A DNA stretch of 64,000 nt from Azonexaceae bacterium (GCA_013335535.1 JAAXVL010000012.1:1-64000); one strand, 5' to 3'. Shown: positions 8,024 to 17,534, numbered from the stretch's first letter. The notes: generated from the sequence alone by a model not told the origin. Numbers and translations are program-made.

Positions 8024-9667
8024 ATGCACGAACACATCATTCACCCCCTCACCGATGAATGCCCGCCGCCCGGTGGTTTCTGTCGAACGCACGAGCTCAA
8101 CATCCAGCTGCTGGCGGCGCTCTACGCCGTCAGCCGGGTGCTCAGCCGCTCACTCGATTTCAATGAAACACTGCGCGATGTCCTGCGCGTCCTGCACGAC
8201 GAGGCCGGTCTGACCCGCGGCCTGATCAGCGTACTCGACCCGGAAACCGGCAAGCTCAACATCCGCACCATCTACACGCCGGAAGGCCCCATCCTCGACG
8301 ACGCCCAGTACGGGCCGGGCGAAGGCATCATCGGGCTGGTGCTCGAAAAGCCGCGCACCATAAAGCTGGTCCGCGGCGCCGATGAACCGCGTTTCATCAA
8401 CCGAAACGGTGTCTATCAGCCAAACCTGCCTTTCATCGCGGTACCGATCAAGGTCGGTGGCGACCTCAAGGGCGTCCTCGCCGTCCAGCCCGAAGCGCCG
8501 GAAGACGGCCTGCTCGAGGAGCGCGCCCAGTTCGTCGAAATGGTCTCCAACCTGATCGGCCAGAGCTTGAGCCTGTCGATGGCCGTCGCCCAGGAAAAGT
8601 CCTCGCTGCTCGAAGAGCGCGACCTGCTCCGCCGCACCGTTCGCCACCAGTTCGGCTTCGACAGCATGGTCGGCCGCTCGGCCGTCATGCGCCGGGTTTT
8701 CGACCAGGCGCGCATGGTCGCCAAGTGGAACACCACCGTGCTGATCCGCGGCGAAACAGGTACAGGCAAGGAACTGATCGCCAACGCCATCCACTACAAC
8801 TCGCCGCGCGCCCGCAATGCGCTGGTCAAGCTCAACTGCGCGGCGCTGCCGGAAAACCTGCTCGAATCCGAACTCTTCGGCCACGAACGCGGCGCTTTCA
8901 CAGGTGCCGTCGAAGCGCGCAAGGGCCGTTTCGAACAGGCCCACGGCGGCACCCTGTTCCTCGACGAAATCGGCGAGGTCTCGGCCGCCTTCCAGGCCAA
9001 GATGCTGCGCATCCTGCAGGAAGGTGAGTTCGAGCGCGTCGGCGGCAGCAAGACAATCAAGGTCGATGTCCGCATCATCGCCGCGACGCACCGCGACCTT
9101 GAAACTGCCGTCGAAATGGGCGACTTCCGCGAAGACCTGTTCTATCGCCTCAACGTCATGCCCCTCTTCCTGCCGCCGCTGCGCGAACGCATCGAAGACA
9201 TTCCCGAAATCGCCCGTCACTTGCTCACCAAGATCGGCAACGACCAGAAACGCAAGCTCAAGCTGACCGACATGGCCAACCGCCGGCTGGCCAGTCACGA
9301 GTGGCCGGGCAACGTCCGCGAGCTGGAAAACTGCCTGGAGCGCGCCGCCGTGCTGTCCGAGGACGGCAACATAGACGTCGATCTGATCCGCTTCCCGAGC
9401 GTCCGCGAACGAAGCAGCCCACGTCCCTTGCGTGCGCCCCCCAGCGCTCCGGCAGAGAATTTCCACCGTTCCACGGTGAACCCGAATTCCGGGGCAAATC
9501 CGGAAATCGACATTGACGATCCCAATCTGTCCGAGAAGGAACGGGTCATTGCTGCGCTGGAACAGGCTGGCTGGGTACAGGCCAAGGCGGCGCGCATTCT
9601 GGGGATGACGCCGCGGCAGATTGCCTATCGGATTCAGACGCTGAATATTGAGGTCAAGCAGTTCTGA
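8024..9667 (+). CDS. nifA: Nif-specific sigma-54 activator NifA
   Basis: Enhancer-binding activator of nitrogen-fixation genes, 547 residues: GAF domain (about 35-190), AAA+ domain with Walker A GETGTGKE (243-250) and the sigma-54-contacting GAFTGA loop (290-295), then a C-terminal Fis-type helix-turn-helix (about 515-545). The linker before the helix-turn-helix lacks the Cys-rich motif of oxygen-sensitive NifA proteins, so oxygen sensing probably depends on NifL. The linker (about residues 483-500) carries a variant copy of the dispersed repeat. Confidence 0.95.
   Translation: MHEHIIHPLTDECPPPGGFCRTHELNIQLLAALYAVSRVLSRSLDFNETLRDVLRVLHDEAGLTRGLISVLDPETGKLNIRTIYTPEGPILDDAQYGPGEGIIGLVLEKPRTIKLVRGADEPRFINRNGVYQPNLPFIAVPIKVGGDLKGVLAVQPEAPEDGLLEERAQFVEMVSNLIGQSLSLSMAVAQEKSSLLEERDLLRRTVRHQFGFDSMVGRSAVMRRVFDQARMVAKWNTTVLIRGETGTGKELIANAIHYNSPRARNALVKLNCAALPENLLESELFGHERGAFTGAVEARKGRFEQAHGGTLFLDEIGEVSAAFQAKMLRILQEGEFERVGGSKTIKVDVRIIAATHRDLETAVEMGDFREDLFYRLNVMPLFLPPLRERIEDIPEIARHLLTKIGNDQKRKLKLTDMANRRLASHEWPGNVRELENCLERAAVLSEDGNIDVDLIRFPSVRERSSPRPLRAPPSAPAENFHRSTVNPNSGANPEIDIDDPNLSEKERVIAALEQAGWVQAKAARILGMTPRQIAYRIQTLNIEVKQF
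9471..9505 (+). repeat. Dispersed bipartite repeat, variant copy (inside nifA)
   Basis: CCACGGTGAACCCG (two changes from the core CCACGGTCAACCGG), then an A/T-containing spacer and a weak second half. It encodes part of the NifA interdomain linker, a part of the protein that should tolerate insertions. Confidence 0.45.
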
Positions 9668-9683
9668 TTGGGGGTTCTGCTTA

Positions 9684-9771
9684 ATTGGCTTGGGGTTCCG
9701 CCTTGCTGGCGGGCGTACTTTCTTTTGCTTCGCCAAAAGAAAGTAGCCAAAGAAAAAGCGACCCCGGGGGC
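9684..9771 (+). repeat. Left inverted arm, with internal hairpin
   Basis: This is the reverse complement of 10083-10158 with a few mismatches. Inside it TACTTTCTTTTG (9716-9727) pairs perfectly with CAAAAGAAAGTA (9734-9745) across a six-base loop; the hairpin lies about 50 nt after the nifA stop and could limit readthrough. Confidence 0.75.
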
Positions 9772-9942
9772 GGCGCCCTGCGGGTTCCTTCCGCTACTCG
9801 GCAGGCCGGGCGGCTGCGGAACTCGGGCTGCGCCCTCAAACAGTCCTCGCCGACAGCCCCCGGCCTTCCTGCGTTGCTCAGCGCCTTCCACGGGGACCCG
9901 AAAAACGTCCGCGTCCAACCGTCGTTCCAAAAAAATGGGTTT

Positions 9943-9981
9943 CCACGGTCAACCGGAAAAACCGCCCAAAATTGAAATCGG
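9943..9981 (+). repeat. Dispersed bipartite repeat, exact core (non-coding)
   Basis: Exact core CCACGGTCAACCGG at 9943-9956, then AAAAAC and GCCCAAAATTGAAAT. It lies inside the MITE-like element. Confidence 0.8.
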
Positions 9982-10082
9982 CTATCTCGGCACCCAAGCC
10001 CGAGCCCGGATCGTTTCACCGGCCCCCTTGAGAGGTGCCCAGTAGCGCAGGGAACCGGCGCAGCCTGCACCGAACCAGGGGA

Positions 10083-10158
10083 GGCCTTTTCTTTGGCTAC
10101 TTTCTTTTGGCCACACAAAAGAAAGCACGCCCGCCAGCAAGGCGGAAACCCAAGCAAA
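10083..10158 (-). repeat. Right inverted arm, with internal hairpin
   Basis: Inverted counterpart of the left arm. It keeps the hairpin (TACTTTCTTTTG at 10098-10109 against CAAAAGAAAGCA at 10116-10127), with one mismatch. Confidence 0.75.
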
Positions 10159-10289
10159 AAACAGGAAATCGCCGGCCATACGCTACAAAACAACACCCAC
10201 CATCCTTGTCCCAACACCCCAAAATCGGCGAAAATTCAGTGTTCTAGGCATTCGCCCGCAATACCCCCCATTTCCCCCAAGGATTTTTC

Positions 10290-11795
10290 ATGTCCAACCC
10301 CGAACAGCAAGCCCCGGTCCAGCAGGACGAAAACCAGCTCATCGCCGAGCGCCGCGCCAAACTGGCCGAGTGGCGCAAGACCGGGAAAGCCTTCCCGAAC
10401 GACTTCCAGCGCGAAAATACCGCCGCCAAGGTCCTCGAAGGCTACAGCGCCAAGACGGCTGAAGAACTCGAAGGCCTGCCGGTCGAGGTCAAGGTCGCCG
10501 GCCGCCTGATGCTCAAGCGCGTTATGGGCAAGGCTTCGTTCGCGACCATCCAGGACCTGTCGGGGCGTATCCAGATTTACGTCACCCGTGACCGCGTCGG
10601 TGAAGAGGTTTACGCCGACTTCAAGACCTGGGACCTCGGCGACATCATCGGCGTCAGCGGCATCCTCATGAAGACCAAGACCGGCGAGCTGTCCATCCAG
10701 GCCGCCGAGATCCGCCTGCTGACCAAGTCGCTGCGCCCGCTGCCGGACAAGTTCCATGGCCTGGCCGACCAGGAAATGAAGTATCGCCAGCGCTACGTCG
10801 ACCTGATCATGAACGAGGAAACGCGCTTCACCTTCCGCGCCCGTTCGGCCATCGTTGCCTCGATCCGCAATTACATGACCGGCCACGGCTTCATGGAAGT
10901 CGAAACACCGATGATGCACCCGATCCCGGGCGGCGCCTCGGCCAAGCCTTTCGTCACGCACCACAACGCGCTCGACATGCAGCAGTTCCTGCGCATCGCC
11001 CCGGAGCTCTACCTCAAGCGCCTCGTCGTTGGCGGTTTCGAAAAGGTTTTCGAGATCAACCGCAACTTCCGCAACGAAGGCCTCTCCCCGCGTCACAACC
11101 CCGAATTCACGATGATGGAGTTCTACGAGGCGTATGCGAATTACCACACGCTCATGGACTTCACCGAAGGCCTGCTCCGCCACGCCGCCCGCGAGGCGCT
11201 GGGTAAAGAAGTCTTCATCTATCAGGGCCGCGAACTCGACCTGTCCAAGCCTTTCCATCGCCTGACCATCAACCAGGCCATCCAGCGCCAGCATCCGGAA
11301 TTCAGCGATGCCGAGCTGGCCGACGCCGAATTCCTCAAGGCCAAGATCAAGCACTTCGGCGAACCGCTCAAGCCGGGCGGTCTGGGCAGCCTGCAGTTGC
11401 AACTGTTCGAAGCCTGCGCCGAAGCCCAGTGCTGGGAACCGACCTTCATCATCGATTACCCGGTCGAAGTGTCGCCGCTGGCCCGTGCCTCGGACACCAA
11501 TCCGGAAATCACCGAGCGCTTCGAGCTGTTCATCGTCGGCCGTGAAATCGCCAATGGCTTCTCGGAGTTGAATGATGCCGAAGACCAGGCTGCGCGCTTC
11601 CAGGAGCAGATGAAGGCCAAGGATGCCGGCGACGAAGAGGCGATGTATTACGACGCCGACTTCATCCGCGCGCTGGAATACGGGCTGCCGCCGACCGGTG
11701 GCTGCGGGATCGGGATCGATCGGCTGATCATGCTGCTGACCGATGCAGCGGCGATCCGGGATGTCATCCTCTTCCCCTCCATGCGCCCCGAATAA
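10290..11795 (+). CDS. lysS: Lysyl-tRNA synthetase (class II)
   Basis: Charges tRNA-Lys in the cytoplasm; 501 residues, normal for bacterial class II LysRS. An N-terminal OB-fold anticodon-binding domain (about residues 60-160) is followed by the class II catalytic core, with motif 2 [23 protein letters not shown] and motif 3 [14 protein letters not shown] near the C terminus. AAGGA precedes the ATG. Transcription probably continues into the small gene 120 nt downstream. Confidence 0.97.
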   Translation: MSNPEQQAPVQQDENQLIAERRAKLAEWRKTGKAFPNDFQRENTAAKVLEGYSAKTAEELEGLPVEVKVAGRLMLKRVMGKASFATIQDLSGRIQIYVTRDRVGEEVYADFKTWDLGDIIGVSGILMKTKTGELSIQAAEIRLLTKSLRPLPDKFHGLADQEMKYRQRYVDLIMNEETRFTFRARSAIVASIRNYMTGHGFMEVETPMMHPIPGGASAKPFVTHHNALDMQQFLRIAPELYLKRLVVGGFEKVFEINRNFRNEGLSPRHNPEFTMMEFYEAYANYHTLMDFTEGLLRHAAREALGKEVFIYQGRELDLSKPFHRLTINQAIQRQHPEFSDAELADAEFLKAKIKHFGEPLKPGGLGSLQLQLFEACAEAQCWEPTFIIDYPVEVSPLARASDTNPEITERFELFIVGREIANGFSELNDAEDQAARFQEQMKAKDAGDEEAMYYDADFIRALEYGLPPTGGCGIGIDRLIMLLTDAAAIRDVILFPSMRPE

Positions 11796-11836
11796 TACGT
11801 GGCTGCGCGTGCCAACTCGGCGTTGCCGGCGACCTT

Positions 11837-11853
11837 GCATAGCGCTGCTATGC
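11837..11853. repeat. Small perfect hairpin between lysS and the next gene
   Basis: GCATAGC (11837-11843) and GCTATGC (11847-11853) are perfectly complementary with a three-base loop. No T-run follows, so it is not a standard terminator. The surrounding 120-nt gap holds no other feature I can name. Confidence 0.4.
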
Positions 11854-11915
11854 GGCGGCCGTCGGCGCCTTGATTTGGCGGCGCTCGCTCACGCATTACC
11901 TTTCGACAGATAACG

Positions 11916-12410
11916 ATGCAAATTCGTCAGCTTCAAGTTGCTTGCGACCAAGCGCAGGATCGTCTGGTCCTGCGGGTTTCTTCGCAGGCTGACGAGGAAT
12001 ATCGGATCTGGCTGACCCGGCGGTTTTTGCGGGAGCTGTGGCCGCACCTGGTCGGCTTGATTGGACAGAAGGCTGCCCCCATCCACATCGTCGACGATGC
12101 CGCGCAGCCCGAAGCTGGCAGTTTCGACCAGCCGTTCTCCGAGGACAACGCCACCTACCCGCTCGGTTCGACGCCGCTGCTGACCAGCGAAGTCAAGTTC
12201 GACACCCTGAGCGACGGCACTTTCAACCTGACCTTCCGCGAGGGCCGGGAACGCAGTTTCAAGCTCCACCTCACGATCGACATGCTGCGAACCCTGTGCG
12301 CCATGCTGCATGCCGGCGCCGAGCACGCGCAATGGAATCTGGCCCTAGAAAACGCCCCGGTGACGGCCGTCGTCACGCCACGCAACGAGCACCTTTCACG
12401 CCTCCACTAG
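11916..12410 (+). CDS. Conserved hypothetical protein
   Basis: A 164-residue soluble protein starting [10 protein letters not shown] that I cannot assign to a family. It has no signal peptide or membrane segment. The middle (about 75-125) has a strand-rich look, with [26 protein letters not shown]. Its TAG stop shares its last base with the GTG start of mnmC (TAGTG), so the two genes are probably translated together. Codon use matches its neighbours. Confidence 0.75.
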   Translation: MQIRQLQVACDQAQDRLVLRVSSQADEEYRIWLTRRFLRELWPHLVGLIGQKAAPIHIVDDAAQPEAGSFDQPFSEDNATYPLGSTPLLTSEVKFDTLSDGTFNLTFREGRERSFKLHLTIDMLRTLCAMLHAGAEHAQWNLALENAPVTAVVTPRNEHLSRLH

Positions 12411-14332
12411 TGGCCAAGCTGCAGCCCGCCGAAATCGAATTCGTCGCCTACGGCACGCCCTACTCCGCCGCCTTCGACGACGTTTATCACTCAGCCCTCG
12501 GCGGCCCGACGCAGGCCCGCCACGTTTTTCTCGGCGGCAACGAACTGCCGCAACGCTGGCAGGGCCGCGACCGCTTCGTCGTTCTCGAAACCGGATTCGG
12601 CACCGGCCTGAATTTCCTCGCCACCTGGCTGGCCTGGCGCGCCGACCCGCAGCGTTGCCGGCGGCTGCATTTCATTTCTTGCGAAAAATTCCCGTTGACC
12701 GTGGCAGACCTTGCCACCTGCCAGCAAGCCTGGCCGGAATTCGGCGAACTGGCGGCGGAACTGCAAAAACACTGGCCGCCGCTGGTACCGGGCATGCACC
12801 GCCTGCATCTCGATGGCGGGCAAGTCATTTTGACCCTGCTGTTCGGCGATGCTTCAACCGAGTTGCGCGCCATCGACGCCTCGGTCGATGCCTTCTTTCT
12901 CGACGGCTTTTCGCCGCAAAAGAACCCCGAACTGTGGTCGCTGCAATTCTGCAAGGGTCTCGCCCGGCTCACCGCGCCGGGTGCCACCCTCGCCACGTGG
13001 ACAGTCGCCGGCCACGTCCGCCAGGCATTGAAAGACGCCGAGTTCGACGTCGAAAAACGTCCCGGCCCGGTCGGCAAGCGGCAGATGCTGGTTGGCCGCT
13101 TCCGTTCGCGCCGCCCGGATCGCCATGTCGCACCGACCGACCGCCGGGCCATCGTCATCGGCGCCGGCATTGCCGGCAGCGCCACGGCCTACGCGCTGGC
13201 CGCCGCCGGCTGGCAGGTTACCGTGCTTGAGCAGGCCGATGCCCCGGGAACCGGCGCCTCGAGCAACCTGGCCGGCATGCTGCGCCCCTTGCCCAGCGCC
13301 GACGACAACCGTCTTTCCCGTCTCACGCGTGCCGGCTTTCTCGCCACCCGCACCCTGCTCGCCGGCCTGCCCGGCGCCCGCTGGTCACCCTGCGGCGTGC
13401 TGCATCTGGCCCGCGAACCGGAGCACGAAGCGCAACAAAAGCGCGCCGTCGAACAACTTGGCTTGCCGCCCGAAATCCTGCAATTCGTCGACAAGGACGA
13501 AGCCAGCCGGCTACTCGGCCAGCCGGTCAGCATCGGTGGCTGGTGGTTCCCGAACGGCGGCTGGGTGCAGCCACCATCCGTCTGCAAGGCCGCGCTAGCC
13601 ACTTTCCCTGAAAAAATCACGACGCGCTTCAATGCCACGGTCAACCGGATTTTTCGCCCAAAAACGGAATGGCAGGCGCTCGATGCGGCCGGCAATCTCC
13701 TGGCCGAAGCCCCCGTTCTGATCATGGCCAGCGGCGCCGCCGCCCCGCGCTTCGAGCAATTCGCCTGGCTGCCACAACGCTCAGGTCGCGGCCAGGTCAG
13801 CCATTTGCCGGCCGTCGCCGGAATGCCGCTCAAGACCGTCTTGTTCCAGGTTGGCTACGCCATCCCGGAGGTTGATGGCACGCAATTGATCGGCGCCTCG
13901 CTCTCCTACGAAGACGACGAGGCGGCTGAACGCGCCAGCGACCACGCCGACAACCTCGCCCGCCTGCGCCTGACCCTGCCCGATTTCGCCGCCGGCCTCG
14001 ACCCGGCCGTGCTGACCGGCCGCGTCGGCTTCCGCCCCATGTCGCCGGACCGCCTGCCCATCGTCGGCGCCGTACCCGATGCCCTGGCCGCGACGCCCAA
14101 CACGCGGCTGCACAACATCCCGCGCCAGCCCGGCCTGTGGTGCATGCAGGGCTTCGGCGCGCGTGGCATCGTGTGGTCGGCACTGATGGCCGATCTGCTG
14201 CTCAGCCAGATCGAAGGCGAGCCACTGCCTCTTGAGCGCGACCTTGTCGATGCCCTCGACCCCGGCCGTTTCATGATCAAGGCAGCGCGCTTCCCGGGCG
14301 GCGAACTGGCGGCCGACGAACCCGGTGCGTGA
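12410..14332 (+). CDS. mnmC: Bifunctional tRNA mnm5s2U biosynthesis protein MnmC
   Basis: Makes the last steps of 5-methylaminomethyl-2-thiouridine at the tRNA wobble position; about 640 residues from the GTG start, the usual size. The N-terminal SAM-dependent methyltransferase has [11 protein letters not shown] near residue 60; the C-terminal FAD-dependent demethylase has the dinucleotide motif [10 protein letters not shown] near 247. A longer in-frame extension back to 12038 overlaps the previous gene and is unlikely. Two copies of the dispersed repeat, in opposite orientations, sit in the coding sequence near residues 94 and 409. Confidence 0.93.
   Translation: MAKLQPAEIEFVAYGTPYSAAFDDVYHSALGGPTQARHVFLGGNELPQRWQGRDRFVVLETGFGTGLNFLATWLAWRADPQRCRRLHFISCEKFPLTVADLATCQQAWPEFGELAAELQKHWPPLVPGMHRLHLDGGQVILTLLFGDASTELRAIDASVDAFFLDGFSPQKNPELWSLQFCKGLARLTAPGATLATWTVAGHVRQALKDAEFDVEKRPGPVGKRQMLVGRFRSRRPDRHVAPTDRRAIVIGAGIAGSATAYALAAAGWQVTVLEQADAPGTGASSNLAGMLRPLPSADDNRLSRLTRAGFLATRTLLAGLPGARWSPCGVLHLAREPEHEAQQKRAVEQLGLPPEILQFVDKDEASRLLGQPVSIGGWWFPNGGWVQPPSVCKAALATFPEKITTRFNATVNRIFRPKTEWQALDAAGNLLAEAPVLIMASGAAAPRFEQFAWLPQRSGRGQVSHLPAVAGMPLKTVLFQVGYAIPEVDGTQLIGASLSYEDDEAAERASDHADNLARLRLTLPDFAAGLDPAVLTGRVGFRPMSPDRLPIVGAVPDALAATPNTRLHNIPRQPGLWCMQGFGARGIVWSALMADLLLSQIEGEPLPLERDLVDALDPGRFMIKAARFPGGELAADEPGA
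12669..12704 (-). repeat. Dispersed bipartite repeat, one-mismatch core (inside mnmC)
   Basis: On the minus strand the core reads CCACGGTCAACGGG (12691-12704), followed by a second half ending GAAATGAAAT. It encodes the segment around [12 protein letters not shown] in the methyltransferase domain. Confidence 0.7.
13635..13671 (+). repeat. Dispersed bipartite repeat, exact core (inside mnmC)
   Basis: Exact core CCACGGTCAACCGG at 13635-13648, then ATTTTT and CGCCCAAAAACGGAAT. It encodes [14 protein letters not shown] in the oxidase domain. Confidence 0.8.
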
Positions 14333-14344
14333 AGACGCGGCATA

Positions 14345-14392
14345 AGCTTAGATGACATGCTTATTGGCGCCCCACGCCGGGCGCGCTAAGCT
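14345..14392 (+). other. Nested hairpin in the metY leader (possible structured RNA)
   Basis: AGCTTAG (14345-14351) can pair with CTAAGCT (14386-14392), enclosing an inner stem GCGCCC (14367-14372) with GGGCGC (14379-14384) around loop CACGCC. A GGCGGG plus T6 run follows at 14394-14405. It could be the mnmC terminator, a metY leader, or both. I do not recognise a known SAM or SAH riboswitch in it. Confidence 0.35.
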
Positions 14393-14446
14393 AGGCGGGT
14401 TTTTTCAAGCCTTTCCTTTTCGACAACAACATCAAGAGAGACACGC

Positions 14447-15718
14447 ATGAAGATCGAAACCATTGCCGTCCACGGCGGCTACTCGCCCGACCCGACCACC
14501 AAGGCCGTGGCCGTGCCGATTTACCAGACCACGTCCTACGCTTTCGACAGCACCCAGCACGGTGCCGACCTGTTCGACCTCAAGGTCGCCGGCAACATCT
14601 ACACGCGCATCATGAACCCGACGCAGGACGTGCTCGAAAAGCGCGTCGCCGAAATGGAAGGCGGCATTGCCGCGCTGTGCATGGCCTCCGGCATGGCGGC
14701 CATCACCGCCGCCATCCAGACCATCGCCGAAGCCGGTGACAACATCGTCACCTCGAGCACGCTGTACGGCGGCACCTACAACCTGTTCGCCCACACCCTG
14801 CCGCAATACGGCATCGACGTCCGTTTCGCCGACTACCGCGACCCGGCCGCGTTCGAAAAACTCATCGACGGCAAGACCAAGGCGGTCTTCTGCGAATCCG
14901 TCGGCAACCCGCTCGGCAATGTCGTCGATTTCGAAAAGCTGGCCGAAATCGCCCACAAGCATGGCGTGCCGGTCATCGTCGACAACACCGTGCCCTCGCC
15001 CTACCTGTGCCGCCCCTTCGAGCACGGCGCCGACATCGTCGTCCATGCCCTGACCAAGTACCTCGGCGGCCACGGCAACTCCATCGGCGGCATCATCGTC
15101 GATAGCGGCAAATTCCCGTGGGCCGAGCACAAGGCCAAGTTCAAGCGCCTCAACGAGCCGGACGTCTCCTACCACGGCGTCGTCTACACCGAAGCCCTCG
15201 GCCCCGCCGCCTACATCGGCCGCGCCCGCGTCGTGCCGCTGCGCAACATGGGCGCCGCCATCAGCCCGTTCAATGCCTTCCTCATCCTCCAAGGCATCGA
15301 AACCCTGGCCCTGCGCATGGACCGCATCTGCGAAAACTCGCTCAAGATCGCCAATTTCCTGAAAAACCACCCGAAGTGCAGCTGGGTCAACTACGCCGGC
15401 CTGCCTGACCACAAGGACCACGCGCTGGTCCAGAAATACATGGGCGGCCGCGCCTCTGGCATCCTCAATTTCGGCGTCAAGGGCGGCCGCGAAGGCGGCG
15501 GCAAATTCCAGGATGCGCTCAAGCTGGTCACCCGCCTCGTCAACATCGGCGACTGCAAGACCCTGGCCTGCCACCCGGCATCGACCACGCACCGCCAGCT
15601 GTCGCCGGAAGAACTGGCCAAGGCCGGCGTGTCGGAAGACATGATCCGCCTGTCGGTCGGCATCGAGCACATCGACGATCTCATCGCTGATCTGGATCAG
15701 GCGCTCAACGCCGCCTGA
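14447..15718 (+). CDS. metY: O-acetylhomoserine sulfhydrylase (PLP-dependent)
   Basis: Forms homocysteine (or a related thioether) from O-acetylhomoserine and sulfide; 423 residues, typical of the MetY branch of the Cys/Met metabolism PLP enzymes. The N-terminal ETIAVHGGYSPDPTTKAVAVPI is characteristic, and HALTKYLGGHGNSIGG near residues 200-215 carries the PLP-binding lysine. GAGAGA precedes the ATG. A clear terminator follows, so it ends its transcript. Confidence 0.93.
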   Translation: MKIETIAVHGGYSPDPTTKAVAVPIYQTTSYAFDSTQHGADLFDLKVAGNIYTRIMNPTQDVLEKRVAEMEGGIAALCMASGMAAITAAIQTIAEAGDNIVTSSTLYGGTYNLFAHTLPQYGIDVRFADYRDPAAFEKLIDGKTKAVFCESVGNPLGNVVDFEKLAEIAHKHGVPVIVDNTVPSPYLCRPFEHGADIVVHALTKYLGGHGNSIGGIIVDSGKFPWAEHKAKFKRLNEPDVSYHGVVYTEALGPAAYIGRARVVPLRNMGAAISPFNAFLILQGIETLALRMDRICENSLKIANFLKNHPKCSWVNYAGLPDHKDHALVQKYMGGRASGILNFGVKGGREGGGKFQDALKLVTRLVNIGDCKTLACHPASTTHRQLSPEELAKAGVSEDMIRLSVGIEHIDDLIADLDQALNAA

Positions 15719-15735
15719 TTTTTCTTGGCGCCACA

Positions 15736-15766
15736 AAAACCCGGCCAAGCGCCGGGTTTTCTTTTT
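15736..15766 (+). terminator. Rho-independent terminator after metY
   Basis: Perfect 10-bp stem AAAACCCGGC/GCCGGGTTTT (15736-15745, 15751-15760) with loop CAAGC, followed by CTTTTTT. Confidence 0.9.
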
Positions 15767-15775
15767 TCCAGACCC

Positions 15776-15802
15776 GCATTTTGTCTTTGTTGCACAAAAT
15801 GC
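15776..15802. repeat. Nine-base inverted repeat downstream of metY
   Basis: GCATTTTGT (15776-15784) and ACAAAATGC (15794-15802) are exact inverted copies nine bases apart. It could be an operator or a second weak hairpin. The rest of the gap to 15985 shows nothing I can identify. Confidence 0.35.
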
Positions 15803-15993
15803 TTTGAACCCGACCCCGTTTCTTTCCTGCGACCTTGTTCCTGAATTAAAACACCGACGTATCCACTCCCGATGCCCGAACGCAGCAGCCATCCCGACTT
15901 CGCTCTCTGCCACAATTGATTTCGGTTAAAGTCAGCCGACATTTGCCTGAGTATGTTAGTCGGATATTTAGCCCTTCCCCCAGGATGAACCGG

Positions 15994-16488
15994 ATGAAAA
16001 GAAATCTCTCGCTGCCATTGGCCGCCTTCGTTCTCGCTGCCACGTTCGCGCCTGGACCACTGGCGTTGGCCGCGGAGGATCACCATCATCATCATGGTGA
16101 GAGCAGCGCTGCGGTACAAAAACTGCAGTTGAATGCCGGCAAGAAATGGGCAACGGATGTGGCCCTGCGGCAATCCATGGATGAGATCAACCAGGCGATG
16201 GCCAAGTCCCTTCCTTTGATTCACAAGGATCGTTTCGGTGATTCCGATTACGCAGCCCTCGCCACCACCATCAATCAGAAGGTCGGCTATGCCATCGAGC
16301 ACTGCAAGCTCGATGTAAATGCCGATGCCATGCTTCATCTTGTCATCGCCGAACTGATGGCCGGAACAGAGATCATGGAAGGCAAGGCGGCCGGTGCGCG
16401 CCATGATGGCGCGGTGCGCGTAAAACGGGCGCTCGAATCCTACGGAAAATTCTTTCAGCACCCTAACTGGAAAGTCGCACGTGCTTGA
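15994..16488 (+). CDS. Exported His-rich conserved protein
   Basis: A 164-residue protein with a clear signal peptide (positive MKRN, hydrophobic core, ALA-type cleavage near residues 22-24). The mature protein begins with AED and five histidines, a possible metal site, then a helical domain with KLQLNAGKKWATDVALRQSM and GYAIEHCKL. I do not recognise a named family. The AGGA at 15983 is well placed for the ATG at 15994; an ATG three codons earlier is the alternative. Periplasmic location is inferred from the signal peptide. Confidence 0.75.
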   Translation: MKRNLSLPLAAFVLAATFAPGPLALAAEDHHHHHGESSAAVQKLQLNAGKKWATDVALRQSMDEINQAMAKSLPLIHKDRFGDSDYAALATTINQKVGYAIEHCKLDVNADAMLHLVIAELMAGTEIMEGKAAGARHDGAVRVKRALESYGKFFQHPNWKVARA

Positions 16489-16512
16489 AGGCAAACAGCA
16501 TTGGGGATGGTG

Positions 16513-16713
16513 ATGGACGAACTGATCATAAACGCGGTGTACGCGATTGAGCTCTGCGGTGGCGAAGTGCGCTACTGGCAATACCTCGGGCCGGATAGCC
16601 GAAGACTGATCTGGTGGCTGGATACCGAGACAAAGCAGGAGTTCAACGAGGCTGGCCTGATGTACGCGTGGTCAATCAAGGGGCTGCACTCAAGCCGAGG
16701 CCAACCGGCGTAG
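16513..16713 (+). CDS. Small hypothetical protein
   Basis: A 66-residue frame starting MDELIINAVYAIEL, with GGGGA five bases upstream. It is Trp- and Tyr-rich (YWQYLG, IWWLDTETKQ) and has no membrane segment or signal peptide. It follows the His-rich exported protein by 24 nt and may share its transcript. No family is recognised. The 236 nt from its stop to the TetR start hold an operator and nothing else I can name. Confidence 0.45.
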   Translation: MDELIINAVYAIELCGGEVRYWQYLGPDSRRLIWWLDTETKQEFNEAGLMYAWSIKGLHSSRGQPA

Positions 16714-16912
16714 TAGCCCTGCCCGGATAAGTAGCTGGCGCGATAGCGGATTCAGCTTGCACCTGATCAATGATTTTCTGCGTCGGCCAGCAGGATGATG
16801 TCCAAAATTGGTTGCGTGACTGACTCGTTGAACACGGCGCAAAAGGAAAGCGCCTGGTCGCTAGCCGGCAATGGCCATGAATCCCTGTTCAACGCGACAA
16901 CAAAAATATCTC

Positions 16913-16927
16913 TAGACGACCGGTCTA
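16913..16927. promoter_or_regulatory. TetR-type operator upstream of the TetR gene
   Basis: TAGACGACCGGTCTA is a palindrome with arms TAGAC and GTCTA around five bases. It lies 22 nt before the TetR ATG and occurs again, with one base changed, upstream of the NemA-like gene, so it is probably the autoregulatory operator. Confidence 0.75.
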
Positions 16928-16949
16928 TTTTTTGGCAAACTTCTCAGCC

Positions 16950-17534
16950 ATGAATACCCGTCACGACAATACCCGCCAGCACATTCTCGAAACCGGCCTC
17001 GGCATTTTTGCTGGGAAGGGCTTTGCCAGCGTCGGTTTGAATGAATTGCTGAAAGCCGCCGGCGTACCGAAGGGGTCGTTCTATCACTATTTCGAATCGA
17101 AGGAAGACTACGGCAAGGCACTGCTCGAGGATTATTTCGAGCGTTATCTGGCCGATATCGACAGTCTGTTCGCCGCCGAGGCGGCATCGGGTCACGAGCG
17201 CCTGATGCGATATTGGCAACGCTGGCTGGACAAGCAGTGCGATCAATGTGCCGAGCAGAAATGCCTGGTCGTCAAGCTCGCAGCCGAAGTCTCGGACCTG
17301 TCGGATGCCATGCGCCTGACCTTGCGCGACGGCACGGACCGTATCGTGGACCGCATCGCCGGGGTCATTGAAGCCGGCGTCGCCGATGCCTCTCTGCCGG
17401 CGCTCGATGCCCGGCCGACAGCACAAATGCTTTACCAGCTCTGGCTGGGTGCCAGTCTGCTGGGCAAGCTGCACCGCAATAGCGAGTCCCTGGAAAACGC
17501 CATGCGCTTTACCCGCAAATTACTGGCAACTTGA
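16950..17534 (+). CDS. TetR/AcrR family repressor (NemR-like)
   Basis: A 194-residue regulator. The N-terminal helix-turn-helix (about residues 8-55) contains ILETGLGIFAGKGFASVGLNELLKAAGVPKGSFYHYFESKEDYG, typical of TetR proteins; the C-terminal half is a ligand-binding helical domain with cysteines (CDQCAEQKC, about 95-103) that could sense electrophiles, as in NemR. It sits 102 nt upstream of an N-ethylmaleimide-reductase-like gene, and the same palindrome lies before both genes. An in-frame TTG at 16932 is a less likely start. Confidence 0.85.
   Translation: MNTRHDNTRQHILETGLGIFAGKGFASVGLNELLKAAGVPKGSFYHYFESKEDYGKALLEDYFERYLADIDSLFAAEAASGHERLMRYWQRWLDKQCDQCAEQKCLVVKLAAEVSDLSDAMRLTLRDGTDRIVDRIAGVIEAGVADASLPALDARPTAQMLYQLWLGASLLGKLHRNSESLENAMRFTRKLLAT

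Larger units (their letters stand above)
9684..10158. mobile_element. MITE-like non-coding element with long imperfect inverted ends
   Basis: Between nifA and lysS lie two arms of about 70-75 bp that are inverted copies of each other (about 9684-9771 and 10083-10158). Shared arm segments include CCTTGCTGGCGGGCGT and TAGCCAAAGAAA. The enclosed about 310 bp is GC-rich, has no convincing gene, and holds one exact copy of the dispersed repeat. No transposase is present, so it may be a non-autonomous element or a composite of smaller repeats. This accounts for most of the 622-nt gap between the two genes. Confidence 0.55.

Noticed and set aside
9772-10082. Short frames inside the MITE-like element
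   Set aside because: Several overlapping frames on both strands reflect GC-rich repeats; none has a plausible start or a family.
16714-16900. Possible gene remnant between the small hypothetical gene and the TetR gene
   Set aside because: No frame with a start or recognisable protein sequence could be supported.
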